In this document: piece after piece, positions 17,049 to 25,208 of the stretch | Position numbering within the stretch: position 1 is the stretch's first letter | Layout: each line of letters opens with the position of its first letter | Assembly (NCBI GenBank): GCA_963703745.1 | Contig: CAVPFL010000003.1 | Coordinates: forward strand, 1 to 64,000 | DNA length: 64,000 nucleotides | Source of the DNA: AP-15 sp963703745 | GTDB taxonomy: Bacteria > Pseudomonadota > Alphaproteobacteria > ATCC43930 > CGMCC-115725 | Reading direction: 5' to 3' | The notes under the pieces: model-generated | What the model was told of the DNA's origin: nothing | Seen by the model: only the letters and a program-made list of their open reading frames with translations | The model's database searches: none | Position numbers and translations under genes: made by a program

Positions 17049-17078
17049 ATGAGCGGTCCGGGATTGCCGGAGAACGAC

Positions 17079-17861
17079 ATGTCGATAGCTGATAATGTGC
17101 AGCGAAAAACAGCAAGAACAGCGAGCGGTCGCTGGCATGATCGCATTGTCAATCGGGCCGACATCATCGTCGGCGGCCGCCTTCGCGCGCTCGATCGCCA
17201 GAGCGTCGAACGGCGAAAGGAATCGATTTCCAGGATCGGATTGAGGACGCCGATCTCGGTTCGATCAGGCGAACAAGGTTGGACGCTCGTCGCGGGCCGT
17301 CATCGCCTAGAGGCCTGCATCGAGCTCGGGATGGACGAGATCCCGGTAGTTGCGGAGACGGGTTTGGAATTCGAGGCCCGGCTTTGGGAAATCGCCGAGA
17401 ACCTGCATCGCGCCGAACTGACCGCATTGGAGCGGGCCGAGCACATCAGCCAATGGATCAGGCTAAGGGACCAGACGGCTGAGCGCCGGCCCTGCGGTCA
17501 AGCCGATGACAAACTGGGCCAAGTTGGGCCAGTTTCCGAGTTGAATAAAGCCGCGCCAGCGGCGCCGGTCCTCGCTCCGGGCGGGCGGGGTCGCGAAGGG
17601 GGTATTCGTGCCGCCGCCCGTGAACTCGGCATCTCGCGAACCGGTGCTCGGCGCGCGGTTCATCGTGTCCACCTGATCGTCCGGGAAGTGCGCGAGGCGC
17701 TCCGCGACATGCCGGAGATCGCCGGCAATGGGGTGGAGCTCGATGCGCTCGCCGCCTTGCCCGCGGCGCAGCAAGCCGCCGCGGTTCGCCGGTCGAGGCG
17801 GCGGTTTCAATCATTACGAGAAATCCCGCTGCAGACTTGCTGCAGACGCTGCGTCCCTTAA
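17079..17861 (+). CDS. Orphan ParB/Spo0J-like nuclease-fold protein
   Basis: A 260-residue protein with a ParB N-terminal domain: ESISRIGLRTPISVRSG, the signature GRHRLEAC near 71-78, and ENLHRAELTALERAEHI near 107-123. A helix-turn-helix follows (AARELGISRTGARRAVHRV, about 181-199). Start ATG 17079 has a better ribosome site (CCGGAGA) than the upstream ATG 17049. There is no ParA gene, so it is not a complete partition pair; such orphans occur on integrated elements and as regulators. The last 25 residues (RRSRRRFQSLREIPLQTCCR) are odd and Cys/Arg-rich, which suggests a frameshift near 17790, where the family normally continues with a helical tail. Confidence 0.7.
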   Translation: MSIADNVQRKTARTASGRWHDRIVNRADIIVGGRLRALDRQSVERRKESISRIGLRTPISVRSGEQGWTLVAGRHRLEACIELGMDEIPVVAETGLEFEARLWEIAENLHRAELTALERAEHISQWIRLRDQTAERRPCGQADDKLGQVGPVSELNKAAPAAPVLAPGGRGREGGIRAAARELGISRTGARRAVHRVHLIVREVREALRDMPEIAGNGVELDALAALPAAQQAAAVRRSRRRFQSLREIPLQTCCRRCVP

Positions 17862-18019
17862 CTATCGACTCAAACTGAGGTTGCAGCCAGTGATCCTTGG
17901 ATGTAGGCCTTTCGAACGGATAGGTGATAACTTCAATAGCAGCAAATGCGGAGGAGCCCAGCGGGTTGCCGAAGGGTCGTGTAATGGGGATACGAGCCGA
18001 CGCAAGCCCACGATCCGTC

Positions 18020-18051
18020 ATTCCCGCGACAGCGTCCGCTCTCGCGGGAAT
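18020..18051. repeat. REP-like hairpin
   Basis: ATTCCCGCGA (18020-18029) pairs perfectly with TCGCGGGAAT (18042-18051) around a 12-base loop. The preceding GTC and the whole pattern resemble the GTCATTCCCGCG elements dispersed in alphaproteobacterial intergenic DNA. It lies 41 bases before the amidohydrolase start, so it could also end transcripts from the ParB side. Confidence 0.5.
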
Positions 18052-18092
18052 AACTATAACCGTTGGGTGAGCCGGTAGCGAGGCGAGAGGCG

Positions 18093-19325
18093 ATGACCGC
18101 GATCATTTTTGCCAATTGCGCGATCCTCGACGGCACCAGCAGGGAGCTCCGCGAGGATCGCCATGTCCTGGTCGAGGGCGACCGGATCCGCGAGGTCTCG
18201 GACCGGCCGATCAAAAGCGGCGCGGCCGAGATCGTGGATCTCAAGGGCCGCACCTTGATGCCAGGGCTGATCGACGCGCATGTCCATGTCCTTGCGGTCG
18301 ACGCGGCACTCGCCCGGCTGTCGGACCGACCGGTCACCTTGCTGACCTTGCAGGCGGCAAAGGTGCTCGAGGGGATGCTGCAGCGCGGCTTTACCACGAT
18401 TCGCGATGCCGGGGGTGCCGATGGCGGGCTCGCCGAAGCGGTCGAAGCCGGTCTCGTCCGTGGGCCGCGCATCTTCCCGTCGGGCAGCGCCCTCAGCCAG
18501 ACCGGTGGGCATGGCGACACAAGACCGCGCACCCAATCCGTCGTCACTTGCGCCTGCTGTGAAGGAGGTGCGGCCATGTCGCGGATCGCCGACGGCGTTA
18601 CCGAGTGCCGCCGTGCCGCGCGCGACGAGTTGCGCAAAGGTGCGACGCAGATCAAGATCCTGGCCTCGGGCGGCGTGGCCTCCCCCTACGACCCGATCTG
18701 GAACCTGCAATACAGCGAAGAGGAGGTGCGTGCGATTGTCGAGGAAGCGCAGGCCTGGCACACCTATGTCCTGGCGCACGCTTATTCACCCGAGGCGATC
18801 CGCCGCTCGATTGATTTCGGGGTGCGCTCGATCGAGCATGGCAATCTGATCGATCGCGCCACCGCCGAGCATGTCGCCGGCGCCGATGCGTTTGTCGTGC
18901 CGACCCTCGTCACCTATGATGCGCTCCACCGTTTCGGCAAGGAACTCGGTTTCCCCGAGGTCAGCATGGCAAAGCTCGCCGAGGTGCGGGATGCGGGGCT
19001 CGGCTCGCTCGAAATATTGCAGAGGGCGGGTGTCAAGATCGGTTACGGCACCGATTTGCTGGGGCCGATGCATCGTCATCAGTCGCGCGAATTCGTGATC
19101 CGCGCCGAAGCGATGGCGCCCTTCGACATCATCCGCTCGGCGACGATCGTCAATGCGGAGCTGTTGAACCGTGCGGGCGAGCTCGGAGTCGTTGCCCCCG
19201 GCGCCCGCGCCGACCTGATCGCTATCGATGGCGACCCGCTCGCCGATATTTCCCTGCTCGACGGCCAGGGCGAGCACCTGACCCACATTATGAAGGACGG
19301 CGTGTTCTATAAGACGAATAATTAG
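18093..19325 (+). CDS. Metal-dependent amidohydrolase (imidazolonepropionase-like)
   Basis: A 410-residue amidohydrolase. ATG 18093 is preferred over the in-frame GTG/ATG at 18063 because GAGAGG sits just before it. The metal site is complete: DAHVH (H63, H65), the bridging lysine in QIKILASGG near 187, a histidine in LAHAYSPEAI near 228, another in SIEHGN near 247, and the aspartate in GYGTDLLG near 319. The family (Xaa-Pro dipeptidase/imidazolonepropionase-like) hydrolyses amides or lactones of small molecules. There is no signal peptide, so it is cytosolic. It stands alone, and the substrate is unknown. Confidence 0.85.
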   Translation: MTAIIFANCAILDGTSRELREDRHVLVEGDRIREVSDRPIKSGAAEIVDLKGRTLMPGLIDAHVHVLAVDAALARLSDRPVTLLTLQAAKVLEGMLQRGFTTIRDAGGADGGLAEAVEAGLVRGPRIFPSGSALSQTGGHGDTRPRTQSVVTCACCEGGAAMSRIADGVTECRRAARDELRKGATQIKILASGGVASPYDPIWNLQYSEEEVRAIVEEAQAWHTYVLAHAYSPEAIRRSIDFGVRSIEHGNLIDRATAEHVAGADAFVVPTLVTYDALHRFGKELGFPEVSMAKLAEVRDAGLGSLEILQRAGVKIGYGTDLLGPMHRHQSREFVIRAEAMAPFDIIRSATIVNAELLNRAGELGVVAPGARADLIAIDGDPLADISLLDGQGEHLTHIMKDGVFYKTNN

Positions 19326-19479
19326 CAAGGGCTTACGGGTTTGTCTCGTCCGCGGGTATCTTTCGGATTCCGCTAATATAGCCTTCGCCCATTCTTTACT
19401 TTGTTGTATCATCGCCGAAAAAAGACCTCGCGAACCGAGGCGGTTGCGGTAGAGCTTCATCGAACAGGGAGGCCAAAGC

Positions 19480-19842
19480 ATGACCGTAGAGCTTTATTCG
19501 CTCGTGTTCCCCACTATTGGCGAAATGTACACCGACACAGACAACCCGTTTGCCCGAGTAAAAGTTCGGCTATATTTTCGGGATACTGATAGCGACATCT
19601 GTACGCCGATCGAAGTTGACACAAAAATCACTTATTGCCCAAACTCGACGATATCGGAGATCTATGACTCTGCTTTGACAGAAGTCAAACGGATGATTGC
19701 TGCGGCGCACGACCTGTTAGCCAATCGCAATCTACGACAGTTGCAGGCCCTTGCTGCGGAGCGGATGGAGCGCTCGGACTCACCTCGATCCCGCCGCACA
19801 TCATTGCGCAGCATTCCTACGCCCGTAGCGTCGCACGCGTAG
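19480..19842 (+). CDS. Small hypothetical protein
   Basis: A 120-residue protein with a good ribosome site (GGAGG at 19468-19472, 7 bases before ATG). The N-terminal 90 residues look like a real soluble domain with alternating hydrophobics (MTVELYSLVFPTIGEMYTD, ARVKVRLYFRD, ISEIYDSALTEVKRMI). The Ser/Arg-rich tail overlaps the end of the convergent HisD-type gene by 42 bases. No family is recognised. Codon use is less GC-biased than in neighbouring genes, which hints at an accessory origin. Confidence 0.5.
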   Translation: MTVELYSLVFPTIGEMYTDTDNPFARVKVRLYFRDTDSDICTPIEVDTKITYCPNSTISEIYDSALTEVKRMIAAAHDLLANRNLRQLQALAAERMERSDSPRSRRTSLRSIPTPVASHA

Positions 19843-21093
19843 ATCGGCCTGCTCCTTGTGGCCCCAGAAGCGCTCGATCGCGCAGAGCCGGCTGCAATAT
19901 TCGCCGATCATGGCACTCGCTTCCGGGGTCTTGACCTCCTGGTAAGTGCAGGTCTTCAGGAACTTGCCGACCCAGAGGCCGCCGGTGTAGCGCGCTGCAC
20001 CCTTGGTCGGCAGGGTGTGATTGGTGCCGATCACCTTGTCGCCATAGGAGACGTTGGTCGCCGGGCCGAGGAACAGCGCGCCGTAGTTCTTTAGGCGCTG
20101 GAGCCAGCGGCGCGGCTCTCTTGTCAGCACCTCGACATGCTCGGCGGCAATGCGGTCTGCTTCGGCCGCCAACTCGTCCTCGTCGGCGCACACGATAACC
20201 TCTCCATAGTCGCGCCAGGCGACGCCGGCAATGTCGGCGGTCGGTAGCATCGTGAGCTGCCGGTCGACTTCGGCGATCGTGCTGTGCGCGAGCGTCTCCG
20301 ATGTGGTCAGCAGAATGGCCGGAGAGGTCGGGCCGTGTTCTGCCTGGCCCAACAAATCCGTCGCGCACATCTCGGCGTCGGCGGTCTCGTCGGCGATGAC
20401 CAGGATCTCGGTCGGGCCGGCGAAGAGGTCGATGCCGACTCGGCCATAGAGCTGGCGCTTGGCCTCGGCGACATAAGCGTTGCCGGGGCCGACCAGCATG
20501 TCGACCGGCTTGAAGCTCGCGGTGCCGAGCGCCATTGCCGCCACCGCCTGGACGCCGCCCAAGACATGGATCTCGTCGGCGCCGCCGAGATGCATTGCCG
20601 CGATCGTCTCGGGGTGCGGGCCGCCCTGGTTCGGCGGGGTGCAGGCGGTGATGTGCCTGACCCCGGCGACCCGAGCGGTGACGATCGACATGTGTGCGGA
20701 GGCGACCATCGGATAGCGGCCGCCCGGCACATAGCAGCCGACACTGCCGACCGGAATGTGCTTATGCCCGAGCACGACCCCGGGCAGGGTCTCGACCTCG
20801 ACGTCCTTCAGCGAGGCGCGCTGGATCTCGGCGAAATTGCGGATCTGCGCCTGCGCGAATTTGATGTCGTCGATCGTCTGCGGCGCGACCTTGGCGACGA
20901 GGGCGGCGATCTCGTCCTCGGAGAGGCGAAAGTTCGACGGCGACCACTTGTCAAAGCGCTCGCTGAGCTCGCGCACCGCCGCATCACCGCGCTTGGCGAC
21001 ATCGGCGATTATCGTCTCGACTGTGCTCCGGACCTTCGCCTCCGCCTCTTCCTGCTGACCGGCGAGTGCGGCCGTTTTGATGTGCCGGGGCAT
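19801..21093 (-). CDS. Histidinol-dehydrogenase-fold enzyme, HpsN-like
   Basis: A 430-residue HisD-superfamily NAD-dependent alcohol dehydrogenase. Recognisable blocks: GCYVPGGRYPMVASA near 118-132, ITACTPP near 147, VGPGNAYVAEAKR near 202, DLFAGPTEILVIAD near 223, AEHVE and the metal histidine in TNHTLPT. The combination of GGRYP, ITAC(S/T)PP and YTGGL resembles HpsN (sulfopropanediol 3-dehydrogenase) more than biosynthetic HisD. No other his gene is nearby, and the gene ends a run with an SDR and a TRAP binding protein, as hps loci do. The substrate is therefore probably a polyol or sulfo-alcohol, by inference. Gene symbol left blank. Confidence 0.82.
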   Translation of the reverse strand: MPRHIKTAALAGQQEEAEAKVRSTVETIIADVAKRGDAAVRELSERFDKWSPSNFRLSEDEIAALVAKVAPQTIDDIKFAQAQIRNFAEIQRASLKDVEVETLPGVVLGHKHIPVGSVGCYVPGGRYPMVASAHMSIVTARVAGVRHITACTPPNQGGPHPETIAAMHLGGADEIHVLGGVQAVAAMALGTASFKPVDMLVGPGNAYVAEAKRQLYGRVGIDLFAGPTEILVIADETADAEMCATDLLGQAEHGPTSPAILLTTSETLAHSTIAEVDRQLTMLPTADIAGVAWRDYGEVIVCADEDELAAEADRIAAEHVEVLTREPRRWLQRLKNYGALFLGPATNVSYGDKVIGTNHTLPTKGAARYTGGLWVGKFLKTCTYQEVKTPEASAMIGEYCSRLCAIERFWGHKEQADLRVRRYGRRNAAQ

Positions 21094-21102
21094 GACTTCC
21101 TC

Positions 21103-22098
21103 CTATTCAATGACCTCGTCGGCTAGTAGGAGCAGAGACTGAGGCACGATGAGGCCAAGGGCCTTCGCGGTCTTAAGGTTGACCACCAGCTCGAACTTGG
21201 TTGGCTGTTGAGCCGGCGTATCCCCGGCGCGTGCGCCCTTCAACATCTTGTCGGTCAACGCGGCGGCGATGGTATACGCCTCCGATATTCTTATGCCATA
21301 GCTCACTAGGCAGCCCGCCTCGGCCATCTCGCGGGTTTGGGTGATTGCGGGCAGCTTGTGAGTCAGGCTGAGCCCGCAGAGCTCTGCGCGGAAGCCGAAA
21401 ATTAGCGGCGAGGAGAGCATGATGACCGCGTCGGAGCCGAGGGTCCGAAACGAAGCAAAGGCCGATGCGAAATCGACCGGGCTGCGAACATCCACGCTGT
21501 GAAGCTCGATGCCGAGCTGGCGCGCCGCCTCGGCCAGCTGCGCTGGCTGCGCCGTCGCGCTCGCCGGATCGTGTAGAACCGCGAAGCGCGGGCCCGAAGT
21601 CACGAGCTGCTTCAGGATCTCGAGCCTCTTCGCGTCAAGCTCGCCGGCGAGGATGCTGACGCCAGTGGTGTTGCCGCCGGGCTTGGCCAAGCTGTCGATT
21701 AGCCCGGCGCCGACAATGTCATCGACGATCCCAACGATCGGGATCGTTTTTGTGGCCTGTTGCGCCGCACGCACCGCCGCATCGCCGGAGGCAACGATGA
21801 CGCTCGCCTTCTCGCGCACCAGCGCTTGCGCGAACTCAGGAAACCGCTCGGTATGTCCTTCGGCGAGCCGCAGGTCGATCTGAACGTTGTGGCCGTCGAC
21901 CTGCCCGAGCGCGGCGAGCGCGTTCCTAAAGACGCTCGGGAACGGCTCGACGTTTTCCGGCGTGCTGATGCGCAGGACGCCGACGATCGGCAGGCTCTCG
22001 GAATTCTGAGCAAGCACTGAAGCTGGGCTGCACAGCCAGAGAAATAGCGTCAACACCAGACGCCACATCACTTGCCGAAATCTGCGTCTCGCAGACAT
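21103..22098 (-). CDS. TrpX/ABC_sub_bind-type solute-binding protein
   Basis: A 331-residue ABC-type substrate-binding protein of the TrpX family. ATG 22098 lies 2 bases after the SDR stop and gives a signal peptide (VLTLFLWLCSPASVLAQ); an alternative is the ATG at 22068. Family segments: IVGVLRISTPENVEPFPSVF, FPEFAQALVREKASVIVASG, IPIVGIVDDIVGAGLIDSLA, NTTGVSI, and the C-terminal GLIVPQSLLLLADEVIE, which is diagnostic. Such proteins feed aromatic amino acids or unknown ligands to ABC importers; no permease is adjacent. It is co-directional with SDR and HisD genes at minimal spacing, so it belongs to that operon. Confidence 0.82.
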   Translation of the reverse strand: MSARRRFRQVMWRLVLTLFLWLCSPASVLAQNSESLPIVGVLRISTPENVEPFPSVFRNALAALGQVDGHNVQIDLRLAEGHTERFPEFAQALVREKASVIVASGDAAVRAAQQATKTIPIVGIVDDIVGAGLIDSLAKPGGNTTGVSILAGELDAKRLEILKQLVTSGPRFAVLHDPASATAQPAQLAEAARQLGIELHSVDVRSPVDFASAFASFRTLGSDAVIMLSSPLIFGFRAELCGLSLTHKLPAITQTREMAEAGCLVSYGIRISEAYTIAAALTDKMLKGARAGDTPAQQPTKFELVVNLKTAKALGLIVPQSLLLLADEVIE

Positions 22099-22100
22099 GC

Positions 22101-22865
22101 TCACCAGGCGGTCCAGCCGCCATCGACCAGCAGGCTCGAGCCGGTGACGAGGCTGGCGGCGGGGGAGGCGAGGAAGACGACCGCGCTCGCCACGTCCCCG
22201 ACCGTGCCGAGCCGGCCCAATGGGACCCGGTCGAGTACCCATTTCTTGAACACCGGGTCGTCGAAGAACGGCTCGGTCAGCGGTGTCGTGATGAAGGTCG
22301 GGGCGATCGAGACGACGCGCACGCCCTGCGGTGCCAGCTCGACCGCCATCGCCTTGGTCAGCCCTTCGAGCGCGTGCTTGGTCATGACATAGACGGTGCG
22401 ATCGCGCTCCGAGCCGACATGCCCCATCTGCGAGGACATGTTGATGATCACGCCGCCGCCATTGGCGACCATCAGCCGGGCGGCAGCCTGAGCGGCCAGG
22501 AAAGCCGCTCTGACATTAAGTGTCAGAAGCCGATCCAGTGTTACTTCATCGACTTCGAGAAAGGGTTGCGGCCTATTGACTCCGGCATTATTGACCAGGA
22601 TGTCGAGCCGCGAGATGGAGGCAAAGGCGGTACGCATTGCGGCGGTGTCGGTAACGTCGAACGGCAGCACCCGGGCCTCACCGCCGCGCTGTGCGATCTC
22701 GCGCGCCACCTCGTCGAGCTGGCTCTTGGTCCGGCTCACCAAGATGATCTCGGCGCCTCCGGTTGCTAGTGCCAGTGCTACAGCGCGACCAATCCCGCGC
22801 CCGGCACCGGTGACCAATGCCGTCTTTCCATCGAGCCGAAAGCTATCCACTGATCGGGCCAGCAT
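22101..22865 (-). CDS. Short-chain dehydrogenase/reductase (SDR)
   Basis: A 254-residue classical SDR. ATG 22865 starts the canonical N-terminus (LDGKTALVTGAGRGIGRAVA). TGxxxGxG is followed by NNAG near 88-91, catalytic serine in IINMSSQMG near 138, YxxxK as YVMTK near 151-155, and C-terminal SSLLVDGGW. It would oxidise an alcohol or reduce a ketone with NAD(P). It overlaps the upstream TRAP gene by 23 bases and is followed 2 bases later by the ABC binding protein, so all are one transcript. In an hps-like reading it would be the HpsO-type dehydrogenase. Confidence 0.85.
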   Translation of the reverse strand: MLARSVDSFRLDGKTALVTGAGRGIGRAVALALATGGAEIILVSRTKSQLDEVAREIAQRGGEARVLPFDVTDTAAMRTAFASISRLDILVNNAGVNRPQPFLEVDEVTLDRLLTLNVRAAFLAAQAAARLMVANGGGVIINMSSQMGHVGSERDRTVYVMTKHALEGLTKAMAVELAPQGVRVVSIAPTFITTPLTEPFFDDPVFKKWVLDRVPLGRLGTVGDVASAVVFLASPAASLVTGSSLLVDGGWTAW

Positions 22866-23769
22866 AGGACTCCAACAGGCGCCACAGCTCGGGGCCGGCC
22901 TTCTCCCGCCAGTCCTTGTAGAAATCGCCGAGCTTGGCACGAAGGCTCACAGTGTCGGCGGTGTTAACCTGCATGCCGCAGCGTACCAGCTCTTCGGCGC
23001 CGGCGGCGTTAATCTGCTCCACGTCGTTGCGCTGCAATAGCGCGAATTTCTCAGCATTGCGCTCGACAACATCCTGGACGGGGCGCGGCAGCGCGGCCCA
23101 AGCCGCGGCGTTGGCGAGCAAGGTAAAACCCGACCACCAATGGGCGGTCAGGCTTAGATAGGTCTGCACCTCGTAGAGCTTTAACGACAATACGACGCCG
23201 AGCGGGTCGCTCTGACCGTCGAAGTCGCGCGCCTTCAGCGCCTCGTACATGCCGTTGAACGGCACCATGCCGGCATCGGCGCCCAAGGCTTTGAAGAAAT
23301 CGGCGGCGATAGCGCCACCCGGGCTCCGGAATTTGAGCCCGGCGAAATCGTCGGCGTTGCGGATCGGCCTCACGCTGGTCGTCAGATGATGAAACCCGTT
23401 CTGCCAGCAACAGCGAAACGCGTGAAGGCCGTTCGCTGTCAGTTCGCTGCGGATCCGATCGCCGAGCGCGCCGTCGAGGGCAGCGAATACCGCCTTCAAC
23501 TCGCTGAACGCAAACGGCAGCAACGGTAATGCGCTGGTGGGTGCCACCTCGCCCAATGTCGCGCCCGCCATAAAGAATTCGAGCGCACCCGCGCGCAGAT
23601 CGGCGAACATCTTGGGATCGGGGCCGAGCCGGCTCTCGGGAAACACCTCGAGGCGGAACTCACCGCCAGTCTCTCGATCGATCGCCTCGGCCATCTCGGC
23701 AGCGCGCCGGGCGGTCGGGCTGCCGGCTGGCTGGTTTAATCCGAGCCGATATTGCTTCGCGTCGGGCAT
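22843..23769 (-). CDS. TRAP transporter DctP-type binding protein, no visible signal peptide
   Basis: A 308-residue DctP-family solute-binding protein. Landmarks: GGEFRLEVFPESRLGPDPKM, PLLPFAFSE, GLHAFRCCWQNGFHHLTT, GLKFRSPGG with the carboxylate-binding arginine, GADAGMVPFNGMYEALKARD and DGQSDPLGVV. ATG 23769 has a clear GAGGAG ribosome site, but the protein starts directly with PDAKQYRLGL. Neither this start nor the longer frame to 23850 provides a signal peptide. A periplasmic protein needs one, so the 5' end may have been lost or altered. No TRAP membrane subunits (DctQM) are nearby. It overlaps the SDR gene by 23 bases. Confidence 0.75.
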   Translation of the reverse strand: MPDAKQYRLGLNQPAGSPTARRAAEMAEAIDRETGGEFRLEVFPESRLGPDPKMFADLRAGALEFFMAGATLGEVAPTSALPLLPFAFSELKAVFAALDGALGDRIRSELTANGLHAFRCCWQNGFHHLTTSVRPIRNADDFAGLKFRSPGGAIAADFFKALGADAGMVPFNGMYEALKARDFDGQSDPLGVVLSLKLYEVQTYLSLTAHWWSGFTLLANAAAWAALPRPVQDVVERNAEKFALLQRNDVEQINAAGAEELVRCGMQVNTADTVSLRAKLGDFYKDWREKAGPELWRLLESYAGPISG

Positions 23770-23779
23770 GGTCAGCTCC

Positions 23780-23857
23780 TCAGCCCTTGGGTATCCGAAG
23801 TACGCGCTCGCCGATGATGCGGAATGCCGCGTGCTCCGGGCTGTCAGCAAAATCCAT
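23780..23857 (-). pseudogene. Very short frame resembling fused ends of an acyl-CoA dehydrogenase
   Basis: A 25-codon frame just before the TRAP gene reads MDFADSPEHAAFRIIGERV then LRIPKG. Its first half looks like an acyl-CoA dehydrogenase N-terminus (MDFADxPEExAFR). The second half (IGERVLxxP) resembles the segment near that family's C-terminus. It may be the scar of a large internal deletion, or a chance or leader peptide. Length makes this weak. Confidence 0.2.
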
Positions 23858-23922
23858 GTTCGCCCCTTCGACGATTGCGTGCAACGAGGCTATGCACCGG
23901 GGTCTCTCGTGGCAAGCGCCGC

Positions 23923-25179
23923 TCAATTGCCGAAGCGGCTCGCGGAGTAGTGTGACGGATCGGTAAACGGTGTCTCGCCAGTCATCATTTCGGCGAGCAG
24001 CCTGCCAGTAACCGGGCCTAGCGTGAAGCCGTGATGGGCATGGCCAAAGGCGAACCACAGGCCGTGATGGCGAATGCCTTGCCCGATCACCGGGACCATG
24101 TCGGGGAGGCAGGGCCGCCTCCCCAGCCAAGGCGCTGGCTCCAGCCGCTCACCGAGCGGAAACAATTCTCGGGCGAGCGGCTCATCGCGAGCAAGTTGTA
24201 TCGGGTTTGGCGGTGCGTCACGGTCGGCGAATTCAACGCCCGTCGTTAGCCGAATGCCTTTGCTCATAGGCACGAGCATGTATCCGCCATCGCCGTCATG
24301 CAGCGGGTGACTAAGCGTGGTGTTGCCCCTGGCTCCGTAATGCATGTGGTAGCCGCGCTTGACCGCCAGCGGGATGTCGTAACCCAGTGGACGAAAGACA
24401 TCGTCCGACCAAGGGCCGAGCGCCACTACCGCCTCCCTCGCCGAGATCGACCCACCTTCGGACGGCAGACTCCAACTGGCGGCTTCCTCAGCGAGACGGC
24501 ATGCATCGCCCTTTACGAAGCGCCCGCCCCTGCGCATGAATAGATCGGCGTAAGCTTTTGTCAGCATGCCGGGGTCGGACGAGGTTGGCGAGCCGCGGAA
24601 ATGGACTGCCCCGATGATCTTGTCCGATAGGTGCGGTTCGAGCTCCCGCAATTGCGCACCAGTGAGCACCGCGTAATCGACCCCGTATTTGTCAAGGCGC
24701 CGAGCATTGGCGATGGCCTGGCGCAGACTTTCCTCTGTGCGCAAGCATCTGATCCAGCCCTCGTGCTTGACCAGGGCGCTGGCCGCGTCGCCGGCCTCGG
24801 CGATCAGCGCGTCATGCTCTCCGACGCATTGAGCCATCAGCGGTGCCAATGCCTGCGCCGAGCGCTCGATGCGCATTGGTGTCGCGTTCTGCCAGTAACG
24901 AAACAGCCAGGGGGCAAGGCCAGGCAGCGCCGATAAATGATAGGTGACATCGCTGCGATGGTTCATCGCATAGCTCAAGACGGCGCCGAATTCGCGCGGA
25001 AAGGTGTAGGGGATCACTCCCTCGCGCTGAATCAAGCCGGAATTGCCGTAGCTTGTCTCTTCTCCCGCCCCGCGGCGGTCGATCAGCACGACGTCGCGAC
25101 CGCGCTTTTGCAGGTGCAGAGCGACGCTGACTCCTACCATTCCCGCTCCGAGAACGATCACATCAGCGGGCGTGGCCAT
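23923..25179 (-). CDS. D-amino-acid dehydrogenase (DadA) family FAD oxidoreductase
   Basis: A 418-residue DAO-superfamily flavoenzyme. The FAD motif VIVLGAGMVGVSVALHL sits at 8-24, then VLIDRRGAGEETSYGNSG near 31-48, VVALGPWSDDV in the middle, KRGYHMHYG near 272, and FAFGHAHHGFTLGPVTG near the end. The arrangement matches DadA-type dehydrogenases, which oxidise D-amino acids or related amines at the membrane and pass electrons to quinones. It lies 29 bases downstream of the CoA transferase gene on the same strand, at the head of the run that includes TRAP, SDR and HisD genes. The exact substrate is unknown. Confidence 0.83.
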   Translation of the reverse strand: MATPADVIVLGAGMVGVSVALHLQKRGRDVVLIDRRGAGEETSYGNSGLIQREGVIPYTFPREFGAVLSYAMNHRSDVTYHLSALPGLAPWLFRYWQNATPMRIERSAQALAPLMAQCVGEHDALIAEAGDAASALVKHEGWIRCLRTEESLRQAIANARRLDKYGVDYAVLTGAQLRELEPHLSDKIIGAVHFRGSPTSSDPGMLTKAYADLFMRRGGRFVKGDACRLAEEAASWSLPSEGGSISAREAVVALGPWSDDVFRPLGYDIPLAVKRGYHMHYGARGNTTLSHPLHDGDGGYMLVPMSKGIRLTTGVEFADRDAPPNPIQLARDEPLARELFPLGERLEPAPWLGRRPCLPDMVPVIGQGIRHHGLWFAFGHAHHGFTLGPVTGRLLAEMMTGETPFTDPSHYSASRFGN

Positions 25180-25208
25180 CGAGCCCGATTTCCTTGGGCG
25201 ATCCTAGG

